A stretch of DNA of 7,858 bases from an uncultured Clostridia bacterium (GTDB lineage: Bacteria; Bacillota; Clostridia; Oscillospirales; Ruminococcaceae). The stretch's first letter is position 1, and each line of letters begins with the position of its first letter. A program made the translations under genes and the position numbers. Below, piece after piece: positions 6,821 through 7,858 of this stretch. The notes below the pieces were generated by a model. That model searched no databases and was not told the origin of the DNA. It worked only from the letters and a program-made list of their open reading frames with translations. The DNA lies in contig CAMWRN010000101.1 in NCBI GenBank assembly GCA_947176675.1, forward strand, positions 1 through 7,858. The letters are read 5' to 3'.

Positions 6821-7321
6821 TTATCTGCCGTTAAGGGTCATTGCCTTTGTCAGCATCGCCTTTACCGCATTATAGGCGGAAACGTTCGCCTCGTATGAAC
6901 GCTGTGTTGCAAGCAGGTCCATCTGCTCCTTGGAATTATCCACGTTGCTCTTGTAGATGTAGCCGTCCTCATCCGCAAGGGGATTGTCGGGATCGTAAAC
7001 GGGAACGAAAGGAGCGTCATCGTCAATTACATCAACGACCGTAACTCCCGCGTTCTTGAAGCGGTTCTGCCGGCCGAGATAGTAAACGCCCCTGCTGTGT
7101 TTTACGCCCGTGTTGTTCTCAGACATTTTCGTGTACTGATCCAGCACGTCGCTGAATTTTTTCTTTTCCGAAAAAACAACAAGCTGACGGCAGTAAGGAT
7201 CGCCGTCGGGGGAGGTGTTGTATGTATTCTGATTTGCAATATTCTGCAAAATTATGTCCGACCTGAGTCTCTGCGCGGAAAGCGCCGAGGCGCTTATGTC
7301 AAGAGAGCTTATAAAAGCCAT
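6821..7321 (-). CDS. flgC: Flagellar basal-body rod protein FlgC
   Basis: The protein has 166 residues, slightly longer than the common 134-150. FlgC is an exported proximal-rod subunit. The N-terminal SLDISASALSAQRLRSDIIL (6-25) followed by QNIANQNT (26-33) is the flagellar rod-protein motif. VYDPDNPLADEDGYIYKSNV (108-127) and the C-terminal RSYEANVSAYNAVKAMLTKA (141-160) are FlgC hallmarks; the two end helices pack together in the rod. The middle (about 45-95) is variable and may account for the added length. C44 in DPYCRQL replaces the usual basic residue, which is odd because exported flagellar proteins are generally poor in cysteine. The ATG start is supported by AAAGGA (7332-7337), 10 bases upstream. 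It follows flgB by 51 bases. Confidence 0.97.
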   Translation of the reverse strand: MAFISSLDISASALSAQRLRSDIILQNIANQNTYNTSPDGDPYCRQLVVFSEKKKFSDVLDQYTKMSENNTGVKHSRGVYYLGRQNRFKNAGVTVVDVIDDDAPFVPVYDPDNPLADEDGYIYKSNVDNSKEQMDLLATQRSYEANVSAYNAVKAMLTKAMTLNGR

Positions 7322-7372
7322 AGCCGTACCGTCCTTTCAAAGCATTATCTGCATTTCGCGGCCTTACGCAAA

Positions 7373-7783
7373 TTATTTCGCGATCGCCGATCGTATCATC
7401 CGGTAATTATTGTTAAGATAATCGGTCAGTGCGCTGTACTGATACTGCGCGTCCGCCAGAGCTGACTGCTCCTTTTCCATGTCAACGTTGTTTCCGTCCA
7501 GTATCTGGTTCGTATTCGTCTCGTAGCCTGTAGTCACCGTAAGGCGGAGATGTCCGTTCTCATCGAAAGGACTTACGTCCTTGTGGAACGTACCGTCTTT
7601 TATTCCGTCATGGTAGCGGCACTTGCATTTTTCCTGAAGAATAAGACCGAACTCCACGGTTTTCGCCTTATAGTCGGGCGTATCGTTATTGGAGATATTA
7701 TGCGTAATGACCCGCTGCTTGTACCAGGTGGCGTCCAATGCCTGTTCAGCCAGATTGTGAGTAACGCTGTCGAAAAGACCCAT
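7373..7783 (-). CDS. flgB: Flagellar basal-body rod protein FlgB
   Basis: FlgB is an exported proximal-rod subunit next to FliE and FlgC. With the start at ATG 7783 the protein has 136 residues, normal for FlgB, beginning MGLFDSVTHNLAEQALDATW. The family motif appears as HNISNNDTPDYKAKTVEF (28-45), with Asp where Gly is usual (DTPGYKA). The C-terminal helix starts DGNNVDMEKEQSALADAQYQ (96-115) and continues to RMIRSAIAK. The frame stays open to ATG 7846 and ATG 7795. ATG 7846 has no Shine-Dalgarno site and adds a basic N-terminus unlike the family; ATG 7795 abuts its purine tract; ATG 7783 has AAAGGATGG 8 bases upstream. A CxC pair followed by His (C53, C55, H58) is unusual. It is the first gene of the visible operon; its promoter is probably beyond the window. 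Confidence 0.97.
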   Translation of the reverse strand: MGLFDSVTHNLAEQALDATWYKQRVITHNISNNDTPDYKAKTVEFGLILQEKCKCRYHDGIKDGTFHKDVSPFDENGHLRLTVTTGYETNTNQILDGNNVDMEKEQSALADAQYQYSALTDYLNNNYRMIRSAIAK

Positions 7784-7791
7784 ATATGTAC

Positions 7792-7800
7792 CCATCCTTT
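7792..7800 (-). promoter_or_regulatory. Shine-Dalgarno site for flgB
   Basis: Minus-strand AAAGGATGG lies 8 bases before ATG 7783. It decides the start over ATG 7795, which overlaps it, and over ATG 7846. Part of it can pair with the upstream CTTTCC (7807-7812). Confidence 0.65.
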
Positions 7801-7817
7801 CCCGTCGGAAAGCCGAC
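7797..7817 (-). promoter_or_regulatory. Overlapping alternative hairpins in the flgB leader
   Basis: On the minus strand, GTCGG-CTTT-CCGAC (7817-7804) is a perfect 5-bp hairpin. CTTTCC-GACG-GGAAAG (7812-7797) is a perfect 6-bp hairpin whose 3' arm includes the start of the flgB Shine-Dalgarno tract. The two share bases 7804-7812 and cannot form together. The pairing is seen directly; a regulatory role is inferred. Confidence 0.4.
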
Positions 7818-7858
7818 TTAATCTGAAAATAGAAACACTTATCCATACTTATTTAATA

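Noticed and set aside
7784..7846. N-terminal extension of FlgB from ATG 7846
   Set aside because: It adds 21 residues unlike the family, has no Shine-Dalgarno site, and would run translation through the leader hairpins.

Overview
The window is a segment of a flagellar basal-body and export operon, read entirely from the minus strand. In transcription order, from high to low coordinates, it holds flgB, flgC, fliE, fliF, fliG, fliH, fliI, fliJ and the first 127 codons of a gene in the fliK position, which runs off the left edge. This is the classic order of the Bacillota (Firmicutes) fla/che operon. The purine-rich Shine-Dalgarno sites before nearly every gene, the use of TTG and GTG starts, and a base composition that looks near 50% GC (not counted) suggest a member of class Clostridia. 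I cannot name a genus. No ylxF-like gene is seen between fliJ and the fliK-position gene, unlike Bacillus.

Layout: 7373-7783 flgB and 6821-7321 flgC (proximal rod); 6457-6765 fliE (rod/MS-ring adaptor); 4715-6343 fliF (MS ring); 3705-4715 fliG (rotor/switch); 2303-3712 fliH (ATPase regulator, unusually long); 978-2297 fliI (export ATPase); 458-898 fliJ (export stalk/chaperone); 1-381 putative fliK (hook-length control, partial). The genes from fliF to fliI are packed tightly: fliF/fliG overlap by 1 base, fliG/fliH by 8 bases, and fliH/fliI are 5 bases apart. The flanking gaps are 50-113 bases. I see no terminator, tRNA, rRNA, mobile element, CRISPR array or convincing internal promoter. No stretch over 300 bases lacks a gene.

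Together the genes build the inner core of the motor. FliF assembles in the membrane, FliG caps it and takes torque from the stators, and FliE joins the MS ring to the FlgB/FlgC rod. FliH-FliI-FliJ is the cytoplasmic ATPase complex that feeds rod and hook subunits into the export gate.

I found no undescribed multi-gene system; the gene content is ordinary. The most unusual points are a roughly 185-residue acidic, Pro/Glu/Ala-rich C-terminal extension on FliH containing a repeated octamer, two mutually exclusive hairpins over the flgB ribosome binding site, an aromatic FliH N-terminus, and loss of one conserved charge in the FliG torque region.
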